Of a stretch of 64,000 nucleotides of DNA, positions 1 to 11,095 are shown one piece after another. The notes under the pieces are model-generated. The model was not told where the DNA came from, did not search any database, and worked only from the letters and a program-made list of their open reading frames with translations. The stretch is taken from assembly GCA_907163375.1 (NCBI GenBank), contig CAJQUW010016185.1:124001-188000 (forward strand), given 5' to 3'. The DNA is from Prostheceraeus crozeri. Its lineage: Eukaryota > Platyhelminthes > Polycladida > Euryleptidae. Position 1 is the first letter of the stretch; every line of letters begins with the position of its first letter. Made by a program: the position numbers and the translations under genes.

Positions 1-1811
1 CGCACTGGAAACTCTTGCTCGTCTTGTGATTGGACGAGAGGTCTCATCCATTCACCGCTTAGGAAAATCTTATCAATGGTAGTGCACCAGCTCTGCTCTT
101 CACATTTATCTTTCACAATGTGAGTGTCGGTGAGCTCCTGCTATCAGGTTGTTTTGACTTGCTATCAAGTTGAATAGTCTCTTGCTATCAAGAGATTCAC
201 TTCTGCTCATAAAGCATATCATCGCTGTAATACCTCCTTTGCTCGAGCGTTCCTTCGGGACGGCGGGTACTACCGTAGAGGGATTGCGTTGCACGGGTTG
301 TTCGTCGTTTGTTAGACCGAAACCTCTGAGCCGTTGCTCATGTCGGGCGTTCGACTTCATACTCAACGTGACACTTTCTCTCGCCAGGTCAGAGTACTTC
401 AGCCATTCGACAAGGGTTAGTCTTTATGGTATGGAGCATTTCGAAGTGTTGATTGACTCATGTTCATTGAATGACTATTCACATGATCATCATAGGTAAA
501 ATGAAATAAATCTTACGTGTCCGTTTCAGTGAATTTGCCTTCGACGTCGAATCTAACTGCTTTAATCTTCGATATGGATACGAGTATCACGAGAAAAATT
601 GAATCTTATCGCGTCTCTGCCAAGATGGAGGAAAGTCTCATTGAGCAATGTAAGTTTTTGTGTGATGGGGCAAGGATGTAGGTTGTGCTAATATAACTCT
701 TGAACTAACATCATTCGGTTATCATATGTGTTGAGCATAGGAATTAATTTTCATAAACCTTTGAATAACATCAAAAATGTAAGAATCATATCCTTATTAA
801 TTTTCAACGAAAGACCCTTAACGTCTTTTTACTCCGCGTTTTTCAAAACCGAAGCTCATTTTCTAAAATTTATAATGCACTCTAATATCTCCCTCGAGAA
901 ATCTCTCACCAATATCTCCCTCCCTTTTTCAGTACAGCAGCGCATCATGAACTGAGAACCTGTTCCTGAAGGGGCACTTGGTCGAGTCTATGAACGACTG
1001 GGAATATGTAAGTATCTTAATGAATGAATGCTGTCATGTGTTCTGTATCATCATGGTTGATAGCATGCATTCCATCATTCATCAATCTCATCTCTTTTCG
1101 ACTCTACAGTTTTGGCAAGGCAGGAGAAGTGGGAGGAAGTCGCGAGGTGGAAATATGATGATGATTTTCCGGCCATACCCTCTCGCCCATCTACCTCAGC
1201 TCCACCATCTGAGCAGCCATCCACCTCGGGTATGGTCATCGCCCAACCTCCAACACCACCCATACCAGCTCCTCGTCGCCACATCCCTCCAACACACAAG
1301 GCGCGGACTCTTCCACCCTCGGCTCGCATCCCCTTCTACCTCCTCTTGAACCATCGGTGATGGCGGAAGTAAATTCTCTTGATGGCAAGTTACAGTGATG
1401 GTAAAGGGGGACAAGGACTTAAACAAAACTCACGCCACACTTGGAATTGAATAGTCATGTTACTGATCGCTTTCCTTTCTTTTCTCAACAGATCTCGCAA
1501 CGGTATTTCTGGGCGACGACGTTCCTAACCGCCCCGTCAACTCTCACATTCCACCACCGGCTACAGCAGGCGACTTCCCTCCCATCTCCAACAAGTCGGT
1601 AGAAATGGAGATCGAGGTGTGTGACCACACCATTAAAATGGTAGGTTGAAGATTTCCTCACTCATCTCCCTCAAACGTTTGGCTAATAGCGTCTTCCTCA
1701 ATTTCAGGCATCGACTTCATCACGAAAGCCCTCCTTCCTCAAGGAAAGTTTAGAGCTGTTGACTGAAGGTAGGTTGTAACAAGACACTAAGACTTTAATA
1801 GAGATGATAGA
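1..1811. other. Unassigned left flank with candidate exon borders
   Basis: I recognise no protein family here. On the plus strand there are several acceptor-like sites (pyrimidine run plus CAG near 528, 931, 1,109, 1,491 and 1,709) and donor-like sites (GTAAGT or GTAGGT near 650, 1,009, 1,641 and 1,768). These outline short segments, one of them proline/serine-rich (1,112-1,360). The series leads towards the zinc-finger ORF at 1,828, so it may be the 5' part of that Polinton or a host gene it landed in. No continuous product can be supported. Confidence 0.3.
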
Positions 1812-1827
1812 ATGATTTCTCTTTTAG

Positions 1828-2363
1828 GTGATGCTAGTTCCAGCTCAACACTATCGCGGGAAGGCAACGAGCGGGAATGTGCTGACTGTGGGCACATCTT
1901 CACGAGGAAACGCGATCTGCTCCGACACATCAGACAACGTGTGTGTCAACCCAAGTCGCCATCAATCTCCCGAGGTGAGGATGACTCTATTGAACACGTC
2001 TCCTTTACTTGCGACTTTTGCATTCAATCATTTGAAACACGATTTGAATTATCTTCACACAGACTTCGCCACACACATACAGATGAAAGTTACAGTAACA
2101 GCATCTCCTCTATCCGACTCACTGAAATATCAATGAACAATTTAGTGAGGGACTACAATATGGAATCTTCAGAAACCATTGCTGACTTTGAAGAGTGGTT
2201 TCATCAAAGTTCATCCTTGATAGATGCGCTCTTTAGAAATTTAGACAACTTTAGAATAAAAGCGCGCATCTACCTAAAAATAAAATATGTAAAAATTGAT
2301 CATCATACTGGTCAAATAGTAGAGCGGTTGGAGTTACTCTCCTGCTACAGAAGTAATCGATGA
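1828..2363 (+). CDS. C2H2 zinc-finger ORF preceding PolB (element D)
   Basis: Two C2H2 fingers are visible near the start: C-x2-C-x12-H-type around 1,880-1,945 (ECADCGHIF...RHIRQRVC) and a second around 2,008-2,080 (FTCDFCIQSF...HRLRH). The remainder (about residues 95-183) is acidic and helical, with a stretch before PolB. Element B has the same order, a C2H2 ORF directly upstream of PolB, so this is likely the N-terminal part or partner of the polymerase gene in this group. An acceptor-like CTTTTAG sits just before 1,828. The role of the fingers is inferred to be nucleic-acid binding. Confidence 0.6.
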
Positions 2364-2478
2364 AGATTCTTGGTTAAATTTTCATATCCAAGGACTAAAA
2401 CTAAATATAGTTAAATTCAACGAACGCGATAGTGGCCTCATTTTTGATGGTATAGAATCTGCCAAGTTTAAAATCACT

Positions 2479-5064
2479 TTGCTAGAAAGTTATAGTGGGC
2501 GAGGCTCCTTCAATCTTCCAAAAATTTTAAAAGACAAAAAAGCAGTCATTTCTGTAGATTGCGAATCGCAATGTTTTAAGTATGCAGTGTTATCCATTCT
2601 CCACTACAATGATGTAAATGATAATCGTTTCCGTAGAAGTAAGTATCAAGAGTCGGAGAATGAATTAAAGTTTGATGACTGCAATAGTGAAGACATGAAA
2701 TTGAAAGATATAGAGAAATTTGAGAAATTAAATAAAATTAAGATAGTGGTACACGTCTGGGAGAAAGGACTAAAAGGCGTTAGGTATAACAACCGCCAAA
2801 GTAGCTATGATCGAGTTGTCAACCTCTTGCTAGTGTATGAGGACAATACTCAACAGTGGCATTACTGTGGCATTCCAAAAATTCATCGCCTTTACAACCA
2901 TATACAAAAATCGATTAAAGGTGAACATTTCATATGCGACCGCTGCACGCGACCATTTTGGTCGAAAAATACATTTCTAAGTCATTATGAATGGTGCAAG
3001 CGAGGTAAATTACAAATGGAACGCATGCCCAAAGACAAAATCTTTTCACATAGAGATAATGGTGACGAATTAAGTCCCCTGCGTGTCATTTACGCAGACA
3101 TAGAATGCTACATTGATGATATCATCCAAAGGCAGCAGCCATATCATGCTATGAAGTATGGCATGACCACTTTAGAAATAGGCAAAACAAAATGCATACT
3201 TGGCAAGGTGAAGATTGTGTTTCAAAATTTCTAGAATTTCTCGATAAAGTTGCTAAATTTCAACAATCATATGATTCCCAGTTGAAGCGTAAGTCTCTAC
3301 ATATGTCAGATGAGGACAAACAGAAATTCGAAAGTTGCACATCCTGTCCTAAATGTCATGAAACGTTTGATGACGATAAAATCAAGAAAGTGCGTGATCA
3401 TGATCACATCAATGGCAAATTTAGAAACGCACTCTGCTCCAAGTATAACTTTTCACATAAGTTGAGACGTCGCGTACTACCCGTCATTTTTCACAACTTT
3501 AAGGGCTATAACAGTCATATGCTCATAAAAGGAGGGTTGAGCCAGATGAAATCGTGGCAGTTCAATGTTATAGCACAAACGAGAGAAAAATTCATGGCAA
3601 TGACAGCAAAAGTACCAGTTGATAAAACTAAAGAAAATAAGACAGTCTTCTTCGAAATAAAATTTTTAGATTCATTTCAATTCATGTCAGCGTCACTAGC
3701 TTCTCTCGTTCGAAATCTCAAGTTTCTTCCACATAGTCAAACTTTGAAGAAACACTATCCAAATTTAACAGATGACATGATCACTCGCAAAGGTGTCTTT
3801 CCCTATGCGTATTTTAGCTCAATGTCTAAACTATATGAAACAACACTTCCTTCCATTGACAAATTCCAAAACGATTTGACGGGTGAAGATTGTCCAGTAG
3901 AGGATTATGAACATCCTCAAGAGGCATGGACAAAATTTGATTGTAAAACGTTTGGCGATTATATGATCGCTTACTTAGAATTAGATGTCATTTTGCTGGC
4001 TGATGTCTTTCAGGAATTTCGACGAGTGGCATTAGAAGAAGACAAATTAGATCCTATCCACTTTGTCAGTCTACAAGCCATGTCCTTTAAATCAGCCTTT
4101 AAAATGACTGGTGAGACCATTCATCTCTTACAAGACCCCGAGATGTATAACATATTTGAGCGCGGAATACGCGGTGGTCTCACATTTGTAAATAAACATC
4201 ATATAAAATCTGAAACAGTAGGTGATGATCATATCCACCTAAAGTACTATGACCAAAATAATTTACATGGCAGTTCACTGTCTAAACCACTACCTCATTC
4301 CGAGTTTAGTTGGTTAAATCAAGATGAGCTTGAGTATTACTCCAACCCTTTAAACATACTGAAGATTCCAGATGAAGGTGATTGGGGATATTATTTTGAA
4401 GTGGATTTGATTTATCCAAATAGCATTAAAAATAAAACTGCTGATTTCCCACTCGCACCTGAATCTGGTGAAGTGACTGAAGATATGTTTCACCATTCAT
4501 GTCACAATTTCATAATAACTTAGCAGAGTGTGGACAGCCAAGGTACAAACCATGCCGCAAACTTTTATTCACTCAATATGATAAGGAAAACTATCTAGTT
4601 CACTTAAGCATCTTAAAATTTTATTTAGGAATGGGCATGATTTTAAAAAGAGTTCACCGCATCATCAAATTTAGACAGAAAGCCTTCCTCAAGCCATATA
4701 TTGATAGCAACAGCCAGAAACGTGCACTAGCCCAAAATAATTTTGAAAAAGATTTTTATAAGTATAAGAATAATAGTCTATTTGGTAAGACGATGGAGGA
4801 TGTTAGAAAACGTGTAAACTATAAACTAGTCATTGATGATCAAAAATATCACAAATTGACCTCATCACCTCTTTTCATTGATAGAGACATCATCGATGAG
4901 GATCTTGTAGGTGTTAAATGATAAAAGCTGAAGTTGAGTTGTGCAAGCCCATCTATATTGGGCAAGCCGTTTTAGATTATTCCAAGCTTGAAATGTATCA
5001 ACTCTTCTACAAAATATCAAAACCATGCCCTCTCGTAAAAGAGGTTCGCTTGCTGGGTGGTGAT
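2479..5064 (+). pseudogene. Polinton DNA polymerase B (fossil, element D)
   Basis: Protein-primed family B polymerase of the Polinton type, which would replicate the element. Visible in order: a small zinc finger (CDRCTRPFWS, about 2,935), exonuclease I (YADIECY, about 3,090), a Cys/His insertion ending in VRDHDHINGKFR (about 3,340-3,430), exonuclease II (FHNFKGYNSH, about 3,490), exonuclease III-like YLELDVILLAD (about 3,975), the motif A region YYDQNNLHG (about 4,245) and motif B KNNSLFGKT (about 4,765). The gene is broken in a few places, and its end is removed by element C, which starts where motif C (DTDS) is expected. Assignment to Polinton PolB is firm from the combination of motifs. 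Confidence 0.85.
5059..5064. repeat. Candidate target duplication GGTGAT at C/D junction
   Basis: The six bases immediately before the AGTAGTAA terminus are GGTGAT. Polintons duplicate 6 bp on insertion, so a second GGTGAT should follow the far end of element C. That far end is not in the window, so the call rests on one side only. Confidence 0.4.
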
Positions 5065-5091
5065 AGTAGTAATAAAACGGCGAACACTCTA

Positions 5092-5262
5092 CCGGCGCAC
5101 CCCCCCTCTGGAACGACAGAGTGTTGTGGTCGGCCGCCGTGGTGCTTCGAGTCTGACTCCCCCCCCCCTCTGGAACGACAGAGTGTCGTGGTGTGCCGGC
5201 CAAGTTGGTCCGAAAGGTTCGCTGACGTCCCCCCCCCTCTGGAACGACAGAGTGTCGTGGTG
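5092..5262 (+). repeat. Three short GC-rich direct repeats
   Basis: The block C(7-9)TCTGGAACGACAGAGTG(T)TGTGGT occurs three times, near 5,101, 5,162 and 5,232, with 61-70 bp spacing. Poly-C tracts precede each copy. It lies just inside the terminus of element C and introduces the larger tandem array. Confidence 0.85.
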
Positions 5263-5378
5263 GACTTGGGCGACCGCCAGATTTTGTCTTGAGGCTATAG
5301 TGTGTGATGTTTTTCGTGCAATCTGCTGAATGTTGGGTTGAAAATGGGCTGTTTCGAGTGGAAGCAGTGCTCGGATGT

Positions 5379-8300
5379 GAAAACGGAGGCCAGATTCGGA
5401 TTCAGCGTGAAATTCTGCATCTGTATGGTGAATTTGAAAGCAATCGGAGAGAAAAAGTTTCGCTGACGTCCCCCCCCTCGGCACCGACCTTCCAACTTTG
5501 GTTGTAGAGATAGTAGAAAGTCGTGCAATAGCTCGTTTGAAAGCTAAGAGTGAGACAAATTCATTGAAAGAATCTGCTTGTTCATATCTGTCTTCGTTTA
5601 GATGTTAGACGCCATTTAATATTTCGGGACATTGGCGAAAAACGACAGAGTTAGAATTTTGGACGTTTTGGGATGTAGCGTCAAAATGAAGTATCGGATG
5701 GGAAAACGGAGGCCAGATCTGGAATCAGCATGAAATTCTCTATCTGTATGGTGAGTTTCAAGTCAATCGGAGAGAAAAAATTTTTCTTCACGAAATTTTT
5801 TCGAAAAAACGACAGAGTTAGAATTTTTGCGATGGCTGTAGAGCCAAAACGAAGCATCGGATGGGAAAACGGAGGCCAGATTCGGATTCAGCGTGAAATT
5901 CTGCATCTGTATGGTGAATTTGAAAGCAATCGGAGAGAAAAAGTTTCGCTGACGTCCCCCCCCTCGGCACCGACCTTCCAACTTTGGTTGTAGAGATAGT
6001 AGAAAGTCGTGCAATAGCTCGTTTGAAAGCTAAGAGTGAGACAAATTCACTGAAAGAATCTGCTTGTTCATATCTGTCTTCGTTTAGATGTTAGACGCCA
6101 TTTAATATTTTGGGACATTGGCGAAAAACGACAGAGTTAGAATTTTGGACGTTTTGGGCTGTAGCGTCAAAACGAAGCATCGGATGGGAAAACGGAGGCC
6201 AGATCTGGAATCAGCATGAAATTCTCTATCTGTATGGTGAGTTTCAAGTCAATCGGAGAGAAAAAATTTTTCTTCACGAAATTTTTTCGAAAAAACGACA
6301 GAGTTAGAATTTTTGCGATGGCTGTAGAGCCAAAACGAAGCATCGGATGGGAAAACGGAGGCCAGATTCGGATTCAGCGTGAAATTCTGCATCTGTATGG
6401 TGAATTTGAAAGCAATCGGAGAGAAAAAGTTTCGCTGACGTCCCCCCCCTCGGCACCGACCTTCCAACTTTGGTTGTAGAGATAGTAGAAAGTCGTGCAA
6501 TAGCTCGTTTGAAAGCTAAGAGTGAGACAAATTCACTGAAAGAATCTGCTTGTTCATATCTGTCTTCGTTTAGATGTTAGACGCCATTTAATATTTTGGG
6601 ACATTGGCGAAAAACGACAGAGTTAGAATTTGGGACGTTTTGGGCTGTAGCTTCAAAACGAAGCATCGGATGGGAAAACGGAGGCCAGATTTGGAATCAG
6701 CATGAAATTCTCTATCTGTATGGTGAGTTTCAAGTCAATCGGAGAGAAAAAATTTTTCTTCATGAAATTTTTTCGAAAAAACGACAGAGTTAGAATTTTT
6801 GCGATGGCTGTAGGGCCAAAACGAAGCATCGGATGGGAAAACGGAGGCCAGATTCGGATTCAGCGTGAAATTCTGCATCTGTATGGTGAATTTGAAAGCA
6901 ATCGGAGAGAAAAAGTTTCGCTGACGTCCCCCCCCCCTCGGCACCGACCTTCCAACTTTGGTTGTAGAGATAGTAGAAAGTCGTGCAATAGCTCGTTTGA
7001 AAGCTAAGAGTGAGACAAATTCACTGAAAGAATCGGCTTGTTCATATCTGTCTTCGTTTAGATGTTAGACGCCATTTAATATTTTGGGACATTGGCGAAA
7101 AACGACAGAGTTAGAATTTTGGACGTTTTGGGCTGTAGCGTCAAAACGAAGCATCGGATGGGAAAACGGAGGCCAGATCTGGAATCAGCATAAGTCAATC
7201 GGAGAGAAAAAATTTTTCTTCACGAAATTTTTTCGAAAAAACGACAGAGTTAGAATTTTTGCGATGGCTGTAGAGCCAAAACGAAGCATCGGATGGGAAA
7301 ACGGAGGCCAGATTCGGATTCAGCGTGAAATTCTGCATCTGTATGGTGAATTTGAAAGCAATCGGAGAGAAAAAGTTTCGCTGACGTCCCCCCCCCTCGG
7401 CACCGACCTTCCAACTTTGGTTGTAGAGATAGTAGAAAGTCGTGCAATAGCTCGTTTGAAAGCTAAGAGTGAGACAAATTCACTGAAAGAATCTGCTTGT
7501 TCACATCTGTCTTCGTTTAGATGTTAGACGCCATTTAATATTTTGGGACATTGGCGAAAAACGACAGAGTTAGAATTTTGGACGTTTTGGGCTGTAGCGT
7601 CAAAACGAAGCATCGGATGGGAAAACGGAGGCCAGATTTGGAATCAGCATGAAATTCTCTATCTGTATGGTGAGTTTCAAGTCAATCGGAGAGAAAAAAT
7701 TTTTCTTCACGAAATTTTTTCGAAAAAACGACAGAGTTAGAATTTTTGCGATGGCTGTAGAGCCAAAACGAAGCATCGGATGGGAAAACGGAGGCCAGAT
7801 TCGGATTCAGCGTGAAATTCTGCATCTGTATGGTGAATTTGAAAGCAATCGGAGAGAAAAAGTTTCGCTGACGTCCCCCCCCCCTCGGCACCGACCTTCC
7901 AACTTTGGTTGTAGAGATAGTAGAAAGTCGTGCAATAGCTCGTTTGAAAGCTAAGAGTGAGACAAATTCACTGAAAGAATCTGCTTGTTCATATCTGTCT
8001 TCGTTTAGATGTTAGACGCCATTTAATATTTTGGGACATTGGCGAAAAACGACAGAGTTAGAATTTTGGACGTTTTGGGCTGTAGCGTCAAAATGAAGCA
8101 TCGGATGGGAAAACGGAGGCCAGATTTGGAATCAGCATGAAATTCTCTATCTGTATGGTGAGTTTCAAGTCAATCGGAGAGAAAAAATTTTTCTTCACGA
8201 AATTTTTTCGAAAAAACGACAGAGTTAGAATTTTTGCGATGGCTGTAGAGCCAAAACGAAGCATCGGATGGGAAAACGGAGGCCAGATTCGGATTCAGCG
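5379..8300 (+). repeat. 486-bp higher-order tandem array in element C terminus
   Basis: Six copies are marked by GACGTCCCCCCC at 5,464, 5,951, 6,437, 6,923, 7,383 and 7,870. Spacing is 486-487 bp except one of 460 bp. Each unit contains two related half-units that both start AAAACGGAGGCCAGAT and continue with ATTC/ATTT variants, so the array grew from an older duplication. The open frames seen in it on both strands repeat with the array and are not genes. Short A/T runs (AAATTTTTTCGAAAAAAC) resemble those in A's terminal repeat. Confidence 0.95.
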
Positions 8301-8390
8301 TCCAATTCTACATGAACATGGTGTATTTCCAGCTCCATTGGACCTCTAGAATCGGTGATAGAAGCGTTTTAAGTTTTTGGATGATGGGTA

Positions 8391-8473
8391 TTACGTCATC
8401 AGCTGATCGCCACACACTATATAAGCGGGAACCGACAGAGACTTTTCATTTAGAGGAGAACGATTGTCAAAGG
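8391..8473 (+). promoter_or_regulatory. Terminal-repeat promoter and leader donor (copy in C)
   Basis: A CRE/ATF-like TTACGTCA (8,391-8,398) is followed 19 bp later by TATATAAG (8,418-8,425). About 47 bp after the TATA box a consensus donor CAAAG|GTAGGT (GT at 8,473) ends a short leader. The block is nearly identical in both termini of A (14,729-14,813 and 48,457-48,541). A transcript starting here could splice to the acceptor TTCTACAG just before 9,139. Confidence 0.6.
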
Positions 8474-9138
8474 TAGGTCGTCTCTCTGAGCTCCGATGAT
8501 AGCTTCGGACATTCCAAATTCCGGGTTTCTGTAAGAAACCGACTTAGAAAATTTCATTGCTGAAGTCAGCTAAGGCGTCAGACTTAGAGGTTAGCCAGGA
8601 GATGGCCTTCGTCTCCAGGCCATAAAAGACTCCAAAACTTTAAAGGCTTGTAACTTTGCTTCTACAAGTCCGTTTGACTTGATTCAAAAAAGGTTCGGTC
8701 GCTATTGACCTGCCCTAAGTGATAGACTACTTATTAAATTTCATAAGTAGTTCTAAAAAGTTGAAAAATTTAAATTCACTAGTTTTGGAGGTTTTCTGGG
8801 GTTTTCGACCCTGCTGAATTCAACTAAGACATTTATAAAGTTGTGGGAGGCGAGCTTCGGCTTGGAATTTGCAACCTTTGTAAACAATCCACTGGTTTTC
8901 ATGTCAAAATCAGGGTCCGGATACCAACACAGTGATATGATGACGCACGCTCTTTCCGCTGGAGGTTGGATTTGTGGGTCGAGGCCTTGGAGTTGGGATA
9001 AGATCCCCTCTGAGTAATGCCTGTAACGGATTCAAAGGTTCGACACTTTCCACCAATCTCACAATTTAGCTGTATGATTATAAGAATGACTGCCAATGTC
9101 GCCTGTCAGTAATTCCATTTTATCCTTCCTTCTACAGA

Positions 9139-9718
9139 TAATGGGAGGCAACTCAAAATTTTTGATCAAGAAGTGTCTATGTGGGGGGCTGAAAAGAGGG
9201 GTGCTGAGTTCAAGCGCCATTTGAATAAGTATAAGGATGCTCCCAATGAGCATAAAGAATTAGCTGTAATATCTGGCTGTATTCATTGCTTAAAATTTAG
9301 CAAAGGCAAGCAGAATGAGGAATTTTACGCTACTCACTTAGCATGTCCAACCACAAAGGTTGCCAATTACACGACATCGGACGTTGGCAAAATGGTAGTC
9401 AGATACTTCAACGAAACATCCGACGGTGTAGAAACGGATCTAGATAAAGTGATACAGTCAATCATAGGGTCCGATCACAGTGCAGCATGCAATGATAAAA
9501 ACGTTGATACTGAATCTGAGGAAGGAGTCGCCACAAACAAAGCTGTCGAGAAGCCAATACTCGACGATGTAGAAACGGATCTAGATAAAGCGATACAGTC
9601 AATCATAGGGTTCGATCACAGTGCAGCAGGCAATGATGAAAACGATGATAGCGAATCTGAGGAAGTAGTCGTCACAAACAAAGCTATCAAGAAGCCTATC
9701 TTTAAAAAGATATTCTGA
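9139..9718 (+). CDS. Unknown acidic protein, probable 3' exon (element C)
   Basis: The frame is open from the acceptor CTTCCTTCTACAG to the stop at 9,718. The first ATG inside is at 9,173, but splicing from the upstream leader would enter before it. The first ~85 residues are mixed, with an HCLKF...C cluster. The rest is acidic and contains two 47-residue copies beginning VETDLDK(V/A)IQSIIG and ending KP(I). The copies are 141 bp apart (start 9,425 and 9,566) and keep the frame. I do not recognise the family. Its position behind the terminal promoter suggests an element accessory gene. Confidence 0.5.
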
Positions 9719-11095
9719 CGAGAGAATTTTCGTGGTCTACGTTATATATAAGCTATAGACATAGACCTAAGCTTGGCATATGACGCGTAACTGTCTAACT
9801 GGGCTATTTGCCTCCTGAAAATTATTTGGATGATGACGAACTTCAGAGCATAATTCACATTCAATTCACCTAAGCGCTATCAGGCTTAGATGTGGATGTC
9901 ATTGCGGTAATAGTGTCAAATGAAAAATAATCGACAGTCTGCAGATGACCCAGCTACTACGTCACAGTTCAAACAAATCATTGTGTGGGCAGCAATAAAA
10001 ATGCATGAATAATCAAAGGTTCCAGAGGGCACAGTATATTTCTGGTATTGAATACAACACAACAAAACACTTATCAGCTACTATTATGAGTTTCAGAAAC
10101 ATTTTATACAGCTGCTTGTGGAATCAAAATTTGTAAAAGAATCATTTAGAATGATTTTTCATATTTAGATATTATCGCCATCAATTTAACTATTTTGTTA
10201 TCGCTGAAAACTTCAAGAAAATACTTCACAATTCGTTTCGACAATTAATAAAAACGTCGGTTCATGAATTACGTCGATTTGAGCTTAAAATGTGGAAGGC
10301 ATAGATTATAGCAAACGTGTGTTTAATCCCGTTGTATTTACAACAACATCTTGACTTGAGTTATCAGCATCGATCGATGAAAAAGATTTGCTTGATGAGG
10401 GTATACACAAATGAGAATGCAGAAGGATTTCTCAAGACAAGCATCTTTCAAGCAGCCGCGAATTTTACCAAGCATCCAGAAAATGGCGAGCGTCCGGCTA
10501 CTAGGATATAGTGTGTTTGACACAATATTAGATGATCACAATTTCCTACATTTTCTAGTCTGGAGAACTTGACAATTTAATGAAATCGTTTTTCATCATA
10601 AATTGTGATAATCAATCCATTGTTTAAGATTTGAGTTTCGAGTGGGCATTCTATTAACTAGATTATTAGATCATATTTTGCTTATTCTTTTGTCTATTAA
10701 TTAAAATTACCTAAATGCTTCAAAAAAATGACTTGAAACTTGAATGGGATTGCAGATGGTCATTGGCATAAAATCATTAAGGCCAATGAAATATAAATTA
10801 TGAACACTGTAAGATAGCCTTTCTAAATGTGCCAAGTAAAATTATAGGAGAGAAAATATTATTCATGGAGTTGTCTGAAAGTTCATGAGTGTGAAGAAAG
10901 GATGCGCAGTCATTTTTGTAGGACTCCGACTCCGGTAGGGCCCCTGCGAACTGCGAAAATTATGTGGGCTACTTGGCTTGCTCTAAGCCTATGTCAGTTT
11001 ACTTTTAATTTAGTACATGAAATAATGTTAGCTTGCGTATTTGACATGAATGTAAGCAAGGTGAAAAAGTCGCTATTAATTATGGGCTTATGCAG
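9719..11095. other. AT-rich non-coding stretch
   Basis: I see no gene here. Short open frames (for example 10,317-10,511) lack family motifs. The interval is interior to, or right of, element C and shows no match to A or B. Confidence 0.5.

Larger units (their letters stand above)
1..5064 (+). mobile_element. Polinton fossil D (right part cut off by element C)
   Basis: This is the oldest layer of the nest. Its recognisable part, from about 1,828, is a C2H2 finger ORF followed by a Polinton-type PolB gene on the plus strand. The left end lies outside the window or is unrecognised, since no terminal repeat is visible. At 5,065 the PolB similarity stops and sequence identical to a Polinton terminus begins. 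The element is broken, with several breaks in PolB besides the insertion. No other genes of this element are seen in the window. Confidence 0.7.
5065..9718. mobile_element. Polinton-related element C: terminal repeat plus first gene
   Basis: It begins AGTAGTAA, the same eight bases that begin element A, exactly where PolB of element D is interrupted. It continues through GC-rich short repeats and a large tandem array. From about 8,356 to 9,033 it is nearly identical to the inner half of A's left terminal repeat, in the same orientation. The element therefore points rightwards. A spliced-looking ORF follows (9,139-9,718), but no capsid or replication genes and no opposite end are found before A. 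Either the interior is lost or replaced, or C is a solitary terminus with a non-standard interior. The right boundary given is the end of the last ORF, not a mapped terminus. Confidence 0.55.

Noticed and set aside
1075-1426. Overlapping ORFs in four frames
   Set aside because: Proline/serine-rich shadow frames; only splice-like borders, no supported gene.
5379-8300. CRISPR-like regular array
   Set aside because: Units are 486 bp of near-identical sequence with no short-repeat/unique-spacer pattern, in a eukaryotic context.
5304-8349. Many 65-147-residue ORFs on both strands
   Set aside because: They repeat with the 486-bp array, vary with unit indels and have no domain; they are shadows of the tandem repeat.
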